Source: Hemibagrus wyckioides
Lineage: Eukaryota > Chordata > Actinopteri > Siluriformes > Bagridae
Reading direction: 5' to 3'
Assembly (NCBI RefSeq): GCF_019097595.1
Contig: NC_080718.1
Location: forward strand, 11,812,657 to 11,876,656
DNA: 64,000 bases
Positions 1 to 53,003 of the stretch are shown here, piece by piece. The position numbers and the translations under genes are program-made. Every line of letters starts with the position of its first letter. Position 1 is the first letter of the stretch. The notes beneath the pieces were generated by a model that worked only from the letters and a program-made list of their open reading frames with translations, was not told the DNA's origin and ran no database searches.

Positions 1-783
1 GCTTTTCTCTGAGTGATGCAATACATGCAGCAGAGTTTGCAAAATAAATTGTGGTTGGCTGCCTTCGTGTGTTTTTGAGGAAACACGTACTAGCCTTGAT
101 TCTCCCCAGGGGGTAGCTGTCGTATGATACAGGAGAACTGACCGGTGGTTGGAAATGTAGCATAAAATCAAATCAGGGAGAAACATAGAGGGGGGATTCT
201 GAGACACAATCTTTATGATGGACAGAACTATGCATTTCTGCTAGGACACAATTATAGGGAGGCTTTTCACTGATGACAGTAGAACAAAAGAAAAACACTT
301 AGCCTGTAAATCAGTGGTTTGACATTATTTGTGTTGTTCAGGCTGGGAAATGGTGGAGAAAACTCCTTCTATGTAATTAGTCCACAGAAGAGCAGGAAAA
401 GTACATTTAATTTCCTGTCAGTTGTGTGTGAGAAGTTTCTGTATACGCTCTGGCTTTGTCTACATGGGTTTCCTCCAGATACTTCAGTTTTCTCCCAAAC
501 TCCCAAAAACATGCCAGTAGGTACATTGGCTAAGCTAGATTGCAACTAGATTATACAACCTGTATGAGATACCTCACTATTACAAGGCATCAAACACATC
601 CCACTTGCAGACTTATTCACACAGACAACCCCAGGATAACACAGACCGTCTAGTCCCCAGGATAACACAACCCTGACAAGAATAAAGCAGTTATTAAGAT
701 GAATGAATAAATAATATTTATTCTGTGCAAAGGTATGTATATTCAGTTTTGTGAAAGCAATGGTAACCTTGAATTACTCTGCC

Positions 784-786
<3 letters not shown>

Positions 787-814
<28 letters not shown>
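787..814. repeat. (TG)n microsatellite
   Basis: Uninterrupted TG dinucleotide run. A similar run lies at 8730-8756. Confidence 0.9.
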
Positions 815-1732
815 CATAATTGTGTTCATTTTGCTGTGCTCTTTTCCTGTGTTCATAATAATTATCTTCCGAGTACTCCACACTTTAGTGCTTTCCCTGA
901 TGTAACCCATTCACTTTGACTCAGGAATAGCCTGTAAATTGTTTTTGCTGTATTTTTGTTATCCATTTAGAAGCAACATGCCACCTTCTGTTTTGCGACA
1001 TTACAATCAAACTACATTTATTATTTAATTGAGAATTATATGAATGTGATCTGAATGTCATGTAACAGATTCCATTTTATTATCTCAGACAACTGTGCAT
1101 CAAGATGTAGAGTGAATAACACTTTCCTGAACATTGTTCCTAAGCATTGTTCTGTTTGGTGATATAATGCCACATGGCAACAATTGTCTAATGACTAATC
1201 AAGCAAGTCAGCCCAAAACAATGTACATATTTAAAAAGAAATTAGTGGAAAGCTGCTGAACGAAGACTGTTTGTTGCTATGTTTTTAGCAACCACAAAGT
1301 TGCAAATATATCGAAAATAATTCAACACAAATTTCCTTCAGACTGAAGTTGCTGAAAACATTGTACCACAAGTAAGCTCAGGTGTTTCTGTGTCATATAA
1401 GTTTGTGAAGTTAATTATTTTTCTACACATTCTCCTTTTTATTTAATGCAAGTGTTCCAGCATTTAGTGATTGTCAAGATTCCTCTAGAAAACATTTCAG
1501 ATCTTTTTAATTTATGTCTCATTCTCATTCACTGGTATGGTGTAACGTAACAGCAGAGGTACTGTGTCTTTCTCTGTCTGTCTACTCTTTAACTTTAACC
1601 TAACAAAAAAAAAACATACCACTGTCACGGCTTCAGCAACAAAGAGCACTCAAGAACCTGGTGAAGATCCAAAATGTACACCATGTCCACAATCCAAAAA
1701 TGGACTAGGAGTAGTAACCAAAGGACAGTCTG

Positions 1733-2070
1733 ACATTTATGCTCAGACATTTGCGAGGTGAACTGCACTCCCTGATCTGATCCCATTTCCCTAGGGAGCC
1801 CATAGTATCTAAATACTTCTTTAAAGATTACTTTGGCTGTTTCCATGGAAGTGGGAGCTTAGAGAGAGGCTCAATGCAATGGACTTTAAATAAACATTCA
1901 ATGACACTTAATGTGGTTTGTGTTACCATGGGAAATGTGGAGACCTGTGATGAAACTGGGGGCCCAGGGTCATCATGGGATGAGTAGAGGTTGAAGGAGG
2001 CCTGCAGGCAGTAGGCATGAGGTGCATGTCTGGGCACATACTGAGCAGATTTTAACAATGTTTTCAACAT
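1733..2070 (-). pseudogene. Ty3/gypsy-type integrase fragment
   Basis: Two overlapping minus-strand frames read as a decayed integrase. The first includes YYGLPREMGSDQGVQFTSQ, the integrase core around its second Asp; the other carries a diverged segment that precedes it (IEPLSKLPLPWKQ). The frame change and missing flanks mark it as a broken retrotransposon remnant. Confidence 0.75.
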
Positions 2071-2499
2071 TGTAAGCCAGAAACCACCAACAGACTTTGT
2101 TGTCCACTTACCTCTGCTTATGTTGGATATGTAGATGTTCAGAAATCAGTGAGGTGTACCCATTGTTGCACCTCCTGGTCTTGGGCACTCTGATGGTTTC
2201 TGGACTTCTTGTTGAGCTTTTTCAATGCTTTCCATTATTTCCTGATGGACTGGTGCTGGTCTGTATGGAAAAGGGAAGTGAAACAGATGAAGTGTTAGTT
2301 TTAGTGACCTGGCCTGGCTTGGGTTAAATCTTTTTGCTGTTTTTACATATTCCAGGTTGAGATTATCAGAATGAGAATGGCCAGTGTCGCCATTACTCCT
2401 GGGCACCTTTGATTGCAAGCAAATCCTGTAATTTCTAGAAACAAAAGGACATGGATGTAGTTTGTCAGGGCTACGATGGCATAGATGATCTTTCAAGTA

Positions 2500-2870
2500 T
2501 TCAATTCAATTCAGTTTTATTTGTCTAGCACTTTTAACAATTGACATTGTCTCAAAGCAGCTTTACAGAACATACACTACAGTACAAAAGCTCAAGATAA
2601 ATATTAGACTTGTATTTAAAATTATTTGTATTAATCCTTAATCCCTAATAAGCAAGCAATGAGCAAGCCTTTGGTGACTGTGGCAAGGAAAAATTTCCAT
2701 AGATGGTGGGGGAAGAAACCTTGAGAGGAACCAGACTCAAAAGGGAACCCATCCTCATCTGGACAGAGTAGACAGCTCTTACCATATTCTTGGTTTTATG
2801 GACCTCCACTATACACAGCAAAGGGTCAGGGTGGTGAAATATAGGAGCAAGGTTTTGGGGAGTTGAAAAG
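2500..2870 (+). repeat. dispersed repeat, 'ctcaaagcagctttacag' family, copy 1
   Basis: Contains ttcaattcagttttatttg, cattgtctcaaagcagcttt, and downstream cttgagaggaaccagactca and gggaacccatcctcatctgg. The same blocks recur in order at 3826, 13750, 49660 and 60070, and on the minus strand near 55810. The family is common in fish genomes; I do not know its formal name. Confidence 0.85.
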
Positions 2871-2955
2871 CACATTTGACCTCTTCAGACCACTTAAGCG
2901 TCTTTGGTTGTCCCTTTTATAAATGTGTTGTTGGTGCTGCTATGGAGCTGACAAC

Positions 2956-3060
2956 TCAGATGAAAGGCCAGGAGAAGTTTGCAAACTCCAGGAATCTCTG
3001 CAGCTCTTTGGTGGTTGAGGAGTGAGGCAAGGAACTACTCATCGTCCCTATGTACCCTTG
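2956..3060 (-). pseudogene. Ty3/gypsy-type reverse transcriptase fragment
   Basis: Minus-strand STTKELQRFLEFANFSWPF corresponds to the conserved segment linking reverse transcriptase to RNase H in Ty3/gypsy elements (TKELQRFLGFANFYRRF type). With the integrase fragment at 1733-2070, in correct order on the same strand, it is probably one degraded element split by the repeat at about 2500-2870. Confidence 0.7.
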
Positions 3061-3825
3061 TTTAAATGCCTCTTTGTTGTAGTCTTCCTTTGGTTGCTGG
3101 AAGTGACAGATGGTAAGCATGACCTCTAATACCACTAGATTCTGAGGTGGTTCGATGTTATAGAATGATAGAATTTCTTTGTACAAGGTGCTGTTGGAAA
3201 TATTTGCATATGGAAAGAATTGTACATGGTGTATCCTTTCCCTTGCCTTGACTGTCAAGGAGTGTGTGAAATAAACAAGGGGAATTCTCAAAAGTTTTAC
3301 TGTTTCATCCATGAAAAGTTGCCCAGGTGTCCATGAGTCCTGGAAAGTGATTAGATTGTGAGCACCATGACAACATGATAATTAGTGCAATTTTCTTTTT
3401 CTCATTCACAGGAGTAACATTTTCTCTCACCTACTCTGGTCTCACAGCACATGTAGATGGAAATGCCTGCTTTTATCTACTACATTTCTAGGAAAAGCTG
3501 ATTGCACAAAGGATGTTTGTACTTGCAAACATAACAGATTGCATCAGGAACCCTTGCATTTATATATATAAATAAGTGGCTTACCTTGGGTAACCAAAAT
3601 GAGTAGTATTACTTGTGACCTGGATGATATGCTGAAGGTGTTTGGAGTTATGATACTCACAATACTCTGTAAGGTGTTTGGAGTTCCAAACACATTCCAA
3701 AGTATGGTGAGTATCTATGTGCAAGACGTTTTGTGTACACAATCAGGAACAATGGACAAAGCTCGATAATAAACACTCAGAACAAAGGGAGCCAGGAAAG
3801 CAGGATGGGGTCATATGCAGAAATC

Positions 3826-4170
3826 AATTCAGTTCAGTTCAGTTTATTTGTATAAACTTTTAACAATGGACATTTTCTCAAAGCAGCTTTACAGAAGTAG
3901 AGAAACACAGAATAAAATTATAAGTTAAGTTACTATTCATCTCTAACATTTATCCCTACTGAGCAAGCCTGAGGCGACGGTGGCAAAAATCTTGAGAGGA
4001 AGAAATCTTGAGAGGAACCAGGCTCAGAAGGGAACCCATCCTCATTTGGTTGACACTGGACAGTAAATAATGTAAATGTAAATAATGTCCATTCTTCAAC
4101 AGTTTATAGTCACATGGAATTGTGCAATCAGGAGCTCCTGAGGAACTAATAAGTCAATGTAGTTTCTGAG
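3826..4170 (+). repeat. dispersed repeat, same family, copy 2
   Basis: Shares the cagtttatttg, ctcaaagcagctttacag, gagcaagcctgaggcgacgg and cttgagaggaaccaggctca blocks with copy 1, in the same orientation. Confidence 0.85.
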
Positions 4171-4967
4171 TTCAGAATAATAATAGCTTAGAATTAACTC
4201 AGAGACTAGCAAATGGCAAAGCTTCACACCAAGTCAAAAGGTCGTGAATTTTTTATATGGTGCGAAGAAAAAAATGAGTGTAACCACAAAGGAAGAGTTC
4301 AAAATTCAGTTGAGCCCTCTGGTGGCTTGGTGGAAAACTGTCCATGATGGACATGACAGCTTCAAAAATCCTGCATTATTATCCACACTGTTGCAAGTTT
4401 GCATATGCTAGGTTTAAAAAAAACAGCTGTGCTTTACGGTTGGACCAAAAAGCGTCCATTGTATAATTGTCTTTTTTCAGTTTTTATCTCTTACTTTTTC
4501 TGCATTTTATCAGTGTGGACACATATATGCATGTGTAGATCTTACAATAAATGACGCATAATGCAGTGTTTTGTTTAAAAAACTGTCTCTGGATTATTTG
4601 CACGGACTGTTTTAGAGCTGTATTTATTGCAATTAATGAACCCAATAACAGTAAAAATGATTTCTTATTATAAAGTCTTATCAAGTATGTGAAGACTGAA
4701 GATGTCTTTGGATTGTATCCTGATTATTTCCTGAACCTGGTGTTTCTCTATATTTTATGATAATCTGGGATTTCCTTAGTGTCTAAAAAAAGCAGAAAAG
4801 AAAAACATTTTTTCCCACTAGTGTGTTATTATTATTATCATCATTATGTTATTGTTATTATTAGGAATGATTTATTATTAAATAAAAACTGAAGCTCTGT
4901 GACATTTTATCTATTTAAAATGCATTGCGGAAAAACAGAAGTAAAGGAATAAAAAATAGTCAAAATA

Positions 4968-5084
4968 ATTATTATATTATATTATATTATATTATATTAT
5001 ATTATATTATATTATATTATATTATATTATATTATATTATATTATATTATATTATATTATATTATATTATATTATATTATTATA
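4968..5084. repeat. (TATTA)n microsatellite
   Basis: About 23 near-perfect copies of a 5-base AT-only unit upstream of the first ltk exon found. Confidence 0.95.
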
Positions 5085-8000
5085 AATAGTAGTATAGACA
5101 TATCCTGCTGGTAAATAAATATAAATCAAAACCTTTAGACTTGCTACACTGCAAATTTGTTGCTGGTGTCTCCTTCCTGAAGAAAGGGATGGACTTATAA
5201 AGCATGTGTTGTGTTACTATTTTCCTTATAGACTAAGCAATATGAATAATTTAAACTCATCCGATTTATGCTTAAAGCTGAGCCTGGGTTTCTTTTCTGA
5301 CAACTTCATATCGAGAAATTTTTATAAGACTTTTTTGGGACATTATATCAATGATTTTTTTAGGATAGGGTACATTTTAAACTTGTCAGACATAATAGAC
5401 AACTGTTAAAAAATGTCCTTTTCTGCCAATAATAATCGATCTTTGTGTATTTGAAGGCAGATCACATGCTGTGGTGCCAAAGGATGCTCATTGAAGGCTG
5501 AAATGTCAAGTCTATTTTGGCTTCTGCTCGATTTAGTCCACACATTAAACACATTAATAGTGTGCTAGTAAACTTTATTTCCAAATCTGTCATATGTCTA
5601 ATTCCATCAGTATCATCCACTTCATTAAGTTTATTCTTAACACCAGAGATTGAATTCCTTTCATTAGTGAATAGATTTAAAGCTTGTGTTTGATGGCCTG
5701 AAGCTCCGGATAGACAGTAAACCATGAAATACTGCTATTATCTTCTTTTTTATGCTTGAGATGTTATGCTTTCGGTAATATGAGTTTGACCCACACTGTG
5801 AAACTGAGATAACTCTTTTCTCATGATATTGTTTATGTAAGGAATAAAACACGCCAGGGCATTCAGTCATAGGAAAACAATCTATAATGGCGTGGGTGTG
5901 TAGTGTGTTACAGCCCCACAGTGGATCATCTTCTTATTACAGCATGTCCTCATATGTTTCATACCATCGCCTTTTATACTATAGTGAATTTGCCAGTTTT
6001 CACATATTAAAAAAAGACGCATCATATTTCGTACATTGTAAGCAGTGGTTCCTTTACCAGCCTCTTTTTTTCCCCTCTCCTTAAAATTAATACAAAAACA
6101 AATTCATGTTACAGATCAAATAAAAAAAAAATTACATGGTGAAAAAATGGTTCCATAAATAATTGTGGACCTATAAATAATAAACCGATTTATCATTTGA
6201 ATTCTGGTCTCAGAACTGCTGTTATTTATTTAATGCCTTCTGACCAATCAGATTTGAAAACTCTATGCAGGCTCTGTGTTATAACACGCTATAACACTAT
6301 AAAAATCTTGAAATGACACTTTGTTTAAGTTAAGGCTTTCAGCTTATGCAGAAAAAAGGCCCAAGATTTTGCCGAGGTTATTGGATCTTAAATTTGACAT
6401 TGTTGTAGCTTTTTCTCCATAGAAGGTAAAAGAAAACAAGGGCACTGAGCGTGTAATTCAATGACATCATGCTGTATCCTGTCATCCATGAACAGGCTAA
6501 CAATGAGCCCAGCAGGTAAAATAGGAAAAAAAAAACACTTAGAAAATCATTCGAGAACAGTTGTTCTAAGATAGCACTGTGCCTGAACAAACACTTATGC
6601 CTGACTCAATTGTCTGGAAAGTTAATTGTGCTTTCAAATTGCGCTACTGTATTCAGGTAACCCACTGGTCTCTAAAGTGCTGCTTAGGGGGCAAATCAGA
6701 CACACAGCATTGTGATTTGCAGTAATCTGATTGATTTGGTTGGATATATTGCATTTCCTCACAGATTAAAGTCACTCTATGTCCATCCTCATCTTTAAGC
6801 ACAGTAATGGCATCTGCAAAGTTCTCCAGCACTGGCTTTTGTTTTTTCACTGACTGGAAAGTTTTTGTGAGTACTGATATCAGAAAGAATTTTCTCATAT
6901 TTATTTAGGAATCGAAACAACATTAATTCAATTAGGATGTTTATCTCAGTAGTCTAGTTTACTGTCACAGATTTTCCAGGCTTTCACATTACTGACCAGA
7001 GCTCAAAAAGAGTGATGTGAAATCACATGGTGTTAAGTACACACTGCCAGTTTAAATCCAAATACCAGATAAAATTCTCATTCTTTAGCGTTTTCTGATT
7101 TTCAGGGTTCAATATTTCTATTTACAATATGTTTTTCTGCTGATTAAAAGCAGCATAGCAAATTACATTTAGGTGAAATGAATTTATATTAAATTTAGAT
7201 TTCAATTTAGTCATTTATAAATATTCCACCAATGCTTTAAAAATTTCATGAAGCTAAACTTACTCGATTCAAGATTTCGGGATGTACACAGTTATATAAA
7301 GTATACAACAAAATCTGGCCACTCCTCCCAGACTGCATATAACTAGACTGCATTTAAGAAAAGTTTAAAAAAATAATAGAAATATATAGATATATGATAT
7401 ATATGATAGAAATAATGAGAAGAGAGGTAATAGAATGGAACGTACAATATAATACGTTACATGTAGAAACGGTTCAAAATGTGCAACTATTACAAAATGG
7501 AAAGGGATGTATTTAGCCTTCAGGTGAGTTACATGCATGAGTTACATGTGCAGAGTGACGACTTATCTACTAAAGCAGCTTGAAGATGGAAAGATGAGCT
7601 ACCTAGTAACTGTAGCTTGTCAGGCTATAAGCTTCTCGTGATTTAAAGCTGTACAGTATCTTTGATAACTTTTTCTCTGTAGGTCATTTGCATTTATATT
7701 ATTTGCACAGGGATGATCGCACAACAGTCATTGATAGAGTAGCATGTATTATGCGATGATACACTGTGTGTATGTGTTCTAGACTGGCTGTCTCAGCAGA
7801 TTCATCGCTAGTATCTAGTCATTGCTGCTCTCACAAACAAATCTGTAAGTTTGGTGCATATACTTGCGACAACCTTTTTGCTATCCATATTGATTAAAGG
7901 CTAAGAGGGCTCTCTGGACTAACTAACCTGCACATTTCTCATGTGACCAACCTGTAATCAGTCAACCACTTAAGGATCTCACTCGTTGCTTTCTGTATGG

Positions 8001-8235
8001 GGAGGCAGGGACGGGATTAATAGGCTACTTTTGTGTGTGCATGCATGTGTATGTAAGTAAGTGCAGCTGCCTGCAGCCTCAACAGCAATAAATAGGTACT
8101 AATATGTAGCTCTATAACGCTAACATTTCATTCTCCTGGTTCTACCAATCAGCTGCTCTGGCAGAGTGACATTCATGAAAGAGACCTTTTAAGGGAAGAA
8201 AGCATCGTACTGTTTCTGTGGCTGTTTGCTTCAAT

Positions 8236-8450
8236 TCATACATTTTCTGTAATGTTTATCCTACACAGGGTCATGAGGGGCCTGGAGTCTACCCCAGGGG
8301 ACTCAGGGCACAATGTGGGGGACACCTTGGATGTGGTCACAACCCATCGCAGGCCACAATCATACACACACACACTTTCACACACTACGGACAATTTAGA
8401 GATGCAAGTCAGCCTACATATGTCTTTGAACTGGGGAAGAAACTCCCCAG
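8236..8450 (+). repeat. dispersed fish repeat ('cacagggtcatgaggggcct')
   Basis: Contains tatcctacacagggtcatga, ccatcgcaggccacaatcat and cactacggacaatttagaga, recognisable as an abundant interspersed repeat of fish genomes. The open frames crossing it are not genes. Confidence 0.65.
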
Positions 8451-8725
8451 GAGTCGAGGAATTGTTAAAGGAATAGTTTAAAGAAAACAAACAAGACCGT
8501 AGAAGGAGAAGTTCCCAAATATGCAAAAACAACTGACTGCAAAAACAAATGACTAAGATATTTGTAAGTTTATTCCAGCTTGTAAAACTTAATGGTTCTT
8601 GGAACAAAAAGCTAAGGGTCTAGGGTGCATCATGGTCCAATTAATCCCAAATGAGTATATAAGTGTGTGACCAGGGTTTTCCTTCAAAATCCCCAAAACT
8701 TGCTTGAAGGTGGATTAAATGGCTT

Positions 8726-8756
<31 letters not shown>

Positions 8757-9798
8757 GTGAAGTCTTTATCATCTCTCCTTGAATCTCTCCTTCTTACCTT
8801 AAATATTATACTAATGAGGAGTTCAATATCATGAAGGAGTCAGCAAACAGAGTAGCTTTTGCTTGTGTAAGGAGGAGGAAAAGTTTAAGTAGTTTATTAT
8901 CTTGTAAGGATGTTGAGATTTTGACAGTAATAAGTTGTTGTGCTTGTGTGAGCGCTTATGCACAACATGTGGTGAAAAACACACTAGCTGACCCTGTCCG
9001 AAAGATATTACTTGCAATGTCCCAATGTGGCTTTACTTTTGCAACCAAAGCACGAAGACATCTGATTCTATTTGCGTAATTTATTACATCTTGCTCTTTG
9101 AATGGTTATAAAATTTGATTTTCATTTGACTCAAATAGAAACCTGTAGCCACTCAGGTCCTTTGCCAGCTGAAGTCTCTTGCCTTATGTAGTGTGATTAG
9201 TGGCATTGTACTGCCTTAATAGGTCTGTTGAACAGCATATGCAGCTGATTCTTATCAGCAGGAACCTGCTGCAAATAAGCTGCTTCTTGCAAGGGACAGA
9301 ACAGATTGGATGCACTAATTTGGTTATGGATGTATCACAGTAACTAGAGGTGTGGAATGAGCTGTCTTCAGACCACAAGGGTGCCGAGCATGACCGATCA
9401 TAGGTGTGGAGAATTCCACCTTTCTTTTGAGACTTCCCCACCCTTCTAGGCTTAACTATGTATTTGACTTCCATGCAGAGTGTCGTCCTTATTGAGCGGG
9501 AGCAAAAAATTTTGCTCACATCAGACATCTGTGATTTTACTTCACCGTACAGACTCACTCATATGCCATCAAACAGCAGGTCCTCTCATTCCCTTTTAAA
9601 GCTGTTATGTATACACTGTTGTGCTTTGTGTGCTAAAGTGTTGTGGATTAGTGTTGGACTTTTTCAAGTTGAAAAAAAAAGTAGGCTTGCTTTTTCTTGT
9701 TAATGATTTATTAGCGATTGAAAAAAAAAAAAAAGTGAACTTGATCATTGCTGATGTTTCAACTTATATGGTTGTGATGAAAGAGATATAAGCAGATA

Positions 9799-9801
<3 letters not shown>

Positions 9802-9829
<28 letters not shown>
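9802..9829. repeat. (CT)n microsatellite
   Basis: Perfect CT run. Further CT runs lie at 10078-10098 and 35519-35551. Confidence 0.9.
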
Positions 9830-9833
<4 letters not shown>

Positions 9834-10789
9834 GGAAGAGAAAAAAAGAAGGAATTTCAAGTTGTGATTATTAGTATTCATTTGTTTGGTCAAGCAAGGA
9901 CATACATATTATGTCAAAATAAAGGATGTGGAAACATATATGCTTGTATAGTATATGCTTTCTTACTAAACAATGGAGAAAAAAACATTTGTAAATGAAC
10001 TTGTATAAAGAAGTGAAAAGAATGTTATGAAAATGCATGGGAGAAAATGGTTTCATATAAAGTACTGTTCAAATCAGATCTCTCTCTCTCTCTCTCTTCA
10101 CAGTAATCAGGATCACTCTTGCTCTCTTGGATAGAACTGTAGAGGCAAGTTTTCCGTTGCCGTTAAATCCTCATCACTCAAGTCCAGCAGAAGCAAGCCG
10201 AGGTAAAACACAGACCTCTTTTCCACTTCTGCAACAGGAACCTGGTCTTAATTAAGAAGTAATGATAACAATAATAAAACACATGGTCAGGATTAAGCAA
10301 AGGAGATACACAAAAAATAGAAAACTAGAAACATCTTCTTCATAAAGGTCTTCCTCTAGTATATATTACTTCTTGACAGAGAAGAACTCTGTCATTATTT
10401 ACAGAACACTGAATTACAGAACACTGAAAATACTTGAATTTTTGTATTTTGTATATAATACCTTGTCATGTTTCTGTTCCAAGCACATGCTATTTCAATA
10501 ATTTCATTAATCCAAGTACTTACATTGATTTATTGTTCTGGCTTGGCTACTTTTGGAGGTATCACAGGAGACCATTCACTCTCATGGCCTTTCTTCATCA
10601 ATAATCTCACATGACCCTGACTCTTAACTTCTTTATTGGAATAAACACACATTTTCCTGATAGGATCTTCTCATTCTGAGGATGAGCATTTTTGGAAAGC
10701 TCTAAAGCAAGAAGGATTGAGCAGCTGCTGAATATTTTTTTGTTATTCAGCCATTTTCTAATATTGTTTGAAATAAACTGTATGGACAT

Positions 10790-11218
10790 ATTTAGACTCC
10801 AGACTATCACACCCATATGTGGTTCTTCCCCAAACTGTTGTCACAAAATTGGAAGCATGTCTTTGTATGTTGTAGCATTAAAATTTCCCTTCACTGTTTC
10901 AGCCTGGTTTAAAAAGACATGGTTTGACAAGGTTGGAGTGGAAGAGCTCAAGTGGCCTACACAAAGTCCTTCAACCTCCCTGAACACCTTTGGGATGAAT
11001 TTGAACATCAGAGGCCTCCTTGCATGATATCAGTGTCTGAATTCATTAATGCTCTTGTAGCTGAATGATCACAAATCCCCACAGTCATGCTCTAAAATCT
11101 GGTGGAAAACCTTCCCAGAAGAGTGGGGCTTATTATAAGAGCAAAGGGGGATTAAATCAACAAGCACATATAGGTTTGAGGATCAGGTGTCCACTTGGAC
11201 TTTTGGCCATATAGTGTA
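10790..11218 (+). mobile_element. Tc1/mariner-type element remnant
   Basis: Contains acacccatatgtggttcttc, gaacacctttgggatgaatt and the right terminus cttttggccatatagtgta. The frame includes a transposase-like VGVEELKWPTQSP. The left terminus is lost and the frame is broken. Confidence 0.65.
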
Positions 11219-12171
11219 TCTGTCAGAGTTATACTTTTATAATAAACTAGTGATGAAAAATATTAGATAATGTAAATTTCCCTATAGTTAGCATACTTGC
11301 TAAGATATCAGCACTGATGGCATTATAAAGTTTAAGAGTTAACTAGATGCTACATTAGATGCTACATCCATACCAAAAAACTGTTACCTAATTGAATATT
11401 TATTAAATTTGACATTTAAATATGTTGGCAGTTGTTTGATGTCCTAGGATTAGAGGATATTTTTACCACACCCTTATGAAGCGATCTTGATTTATTTTTT
11501 TCTATGGCTTCTTATAAACCACATAATGTGCATTTATCTTTTGGGACACAAACTATTGATTTTTCTCCCAAAGATTTTATGTTGCAGCGCGCAGAAATGA
11601 TGAAAATCTTCGATAAATACATAAATACACATCACAGACTGTTATTATTGACTGCCACATTTCAGCAAAATCACATTAATGTCAACATAGTTAAAAGCTG
11701 TCTTTTATGAAGCCACAGTTTTCGCCAGAGATTGCCTGTGTCTCTGGGTTTTCTATGGAGGCGATGTTTTTAAAGTCATGAATTAGGTCTTTGTGTGTGT
11801 GTCTTTGAACAGTAAATTGTGTTGTGATTGCTGTTTTATTTCACCGAGAGCACTGTTCTCATTTTCTGCAAATCGTATACATTTGAGGAAATGCTGAAGT
11901 ATTTCTTTAAAACTTGAACTTAGAGTAAGTATACATAGATTCCCTTAATAGAATAGAAAAATCTTGGAGATGTGACAGTGTTATTGTTGATAAGCATGGC
12001 TGGTACTTCACTAGATGTCGCCACTGTAGATCCATTTCCATGCTTTTACATCTAATGCAGACTTTATTGTTTGCAATAGCTCGGCTTTATCACCCTGAAT
12101 TGTTAGGGTAAACACTTGAAATGTGTGTGTCGTGTGTTCTCTGTAATGTGGCTCATTTTTTCCACCCACAG

Positions 12172-51386
<39,215 letters not shown>

Positions 51387-51921
51387 CACTTTCACATGCT
51401 GGACTAAACCCAGATATAATACAGAAAAAACATCGTAGCTTACTTCATTCAGGTTGCCTCGCCTTGAACTAATTGGGAGGCCAGAGACACTGCTGTTGTG
51501 TGAATGGGTAATTCAACAAAAGCACCTTGTGTGTATATTACAGAAACGTTTAAACATCACTGGAGGGCATTACTTCCATTCTGATTACTGACATGTTCAA
51601 TCAACACCCCTACACACAAACTACATAAAACATGTGCTTAGAGGCACTTTTTTATATAAATCTGTCCCTGAGTGGCATCATAGAGTGAGTTTTACAGAAC
51701 ATTGTGAAGGTTGTATATGTAGGTATGTGTTTCCTGAGTTTTTCATTTAATGAGCCAATTGAGAATTTGGGCATTTGTCAGATTAGTTGAAACAAAATAG
51801 TACAAACAGTAACCTGACCCTGGCTAGTTCCCATTCCCTAACAAAATAAGGAACTTGTCTGTGTATTTTATTTAGCTTTTATTGTTTTCTGTAGTAGATT
51901 CTGCTTTGGTTTCCAGTTTCC

Positions 51922-51927
51922 ATTAAA
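51922..51927 (+). terminator. ltk: candidate ltk polyadenylation signal
   Basis: ATTAAA about 535 bases after the ltk stop. I saw no AATAAA between the stop and the minisatellite that starts at about 51997. If this signal is used, the minisatellite lies just outside the transcript. Confidence 0.3.
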
Positions 51928-51996
51928 ATGATGGTGTGTACAGCATGCAGAAGAATTCAGGGCTACAAAGCTTATGCAAGCAGTCTGAATGCTAAG

Positions 51997-53003
51997 ACTG
52001 GTGTTAATTCTGGTGTTTATTCTGATGTTCATACTGGTTTTACTTCCAGTGTTAATACTGGTTTTAATACTGGTGTTAATTTTGGTGTAAATTCTGGTGT
52101 TGATATTGGTGTTAATTCTGATGGTCAAACTGCTTTTATTTCAGGTGTTAATAGTGGTGTTAATTCTGGTGTTCAGACTTGTTTTAATTCTGTTCTTAAT
52201 ACGGGTTTAATTATGGTGTCAATACTGGTGTTCATACTGGTTTTAATTCTGGTGTTAATACTGGTTTGTATTCTGGTGTTAATACTGGTTAAATTATGGA
52301 GTCAATACTGGTGTTCCTACTGGTTCTAATTCTGGTGTTAATGCTGTTGTTCATACTGGTTTTACATCTAGTGTTAATATTGGTTTAATTCTGGTGTTCA
52401 TACTGGTTTTACATCTAGTGTTATTATTGGTTTAATTCTTGTGTTAATACTGGTGTTCATACTGGTTTTAATTCTTGTGTTAATACTGGTTTAAATTCTG
52501 GTGTTCAGACCCGTTTTAATTCTGGTGTTAATACTGGTTTAATTATGGTATTAATACTGGTGTTCATACTGGTTTTAATGCTGGTGTTCATGCTGGTTTT
52601 ACATCTAGTGTTAATATTGGTTTAATTCTCATGTCATTACTGGTGTTCATACTGGCTTTAATTCTGGTGTTATTACTGGTGTTCATACTGGCTTTAATTC
52701 TGGTGTTATTACTGGTGTTCATACTGGTTTTAATTCTGGTGTTATTACTGGTGTTCATACTGGCTTTAATTCTGGTGTTATTACTGGTGTTCATACTGGT
52801 TTTAATTCTGGTGTTCATACTGGTTTTAATTCTGGTGTTCATACTGGTTTTAATTCTGGTGTTATTACTGGTGTTCTTACTGGTTTTAATTCTGGTGTTA
52901 TTACTGGTGTTCTTACTGGTTTTAATTCTGGTGTTAATTCTGGTTTCAGTACTGGTTTTCCTTTTGGTGTCAGTTCTTGTGTTAATACTGGTTTTAATTC
53001 TGG
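51997..53003. repeat. 12-bp minisatellite with 36-bp higher-order unit, just behind ltk
   Basis: About 1 kb of variants of a 12-base unit such as actggtgttcat, actggttttaat and tctggtgttatt. From 52636 the array is organised as regular 36-bp units (starts at 52636, 52672, 52708, 52744, 52780), then 24-bp units, then 36-bp again. Because 12 is a multiple of three, long frames stay open on both strands; these are periodicity artefacts, not genes. Confidence 0.95.

Larger units (their letters stand above)
1..12171. other. no gene identified; repeats only
   Basis: Either the 5' part of the ltk locus (a long intron) or intergenic. I searched for the two missing upstream ltk exons (signal peptide and N-terminal region) and found none. 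Apart from the listed gypsy, Tc1, SINE-like and microsatellite pieces, the stretch is AT-rich without coding signal; its short open frames look random. Confidence 0.6.
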
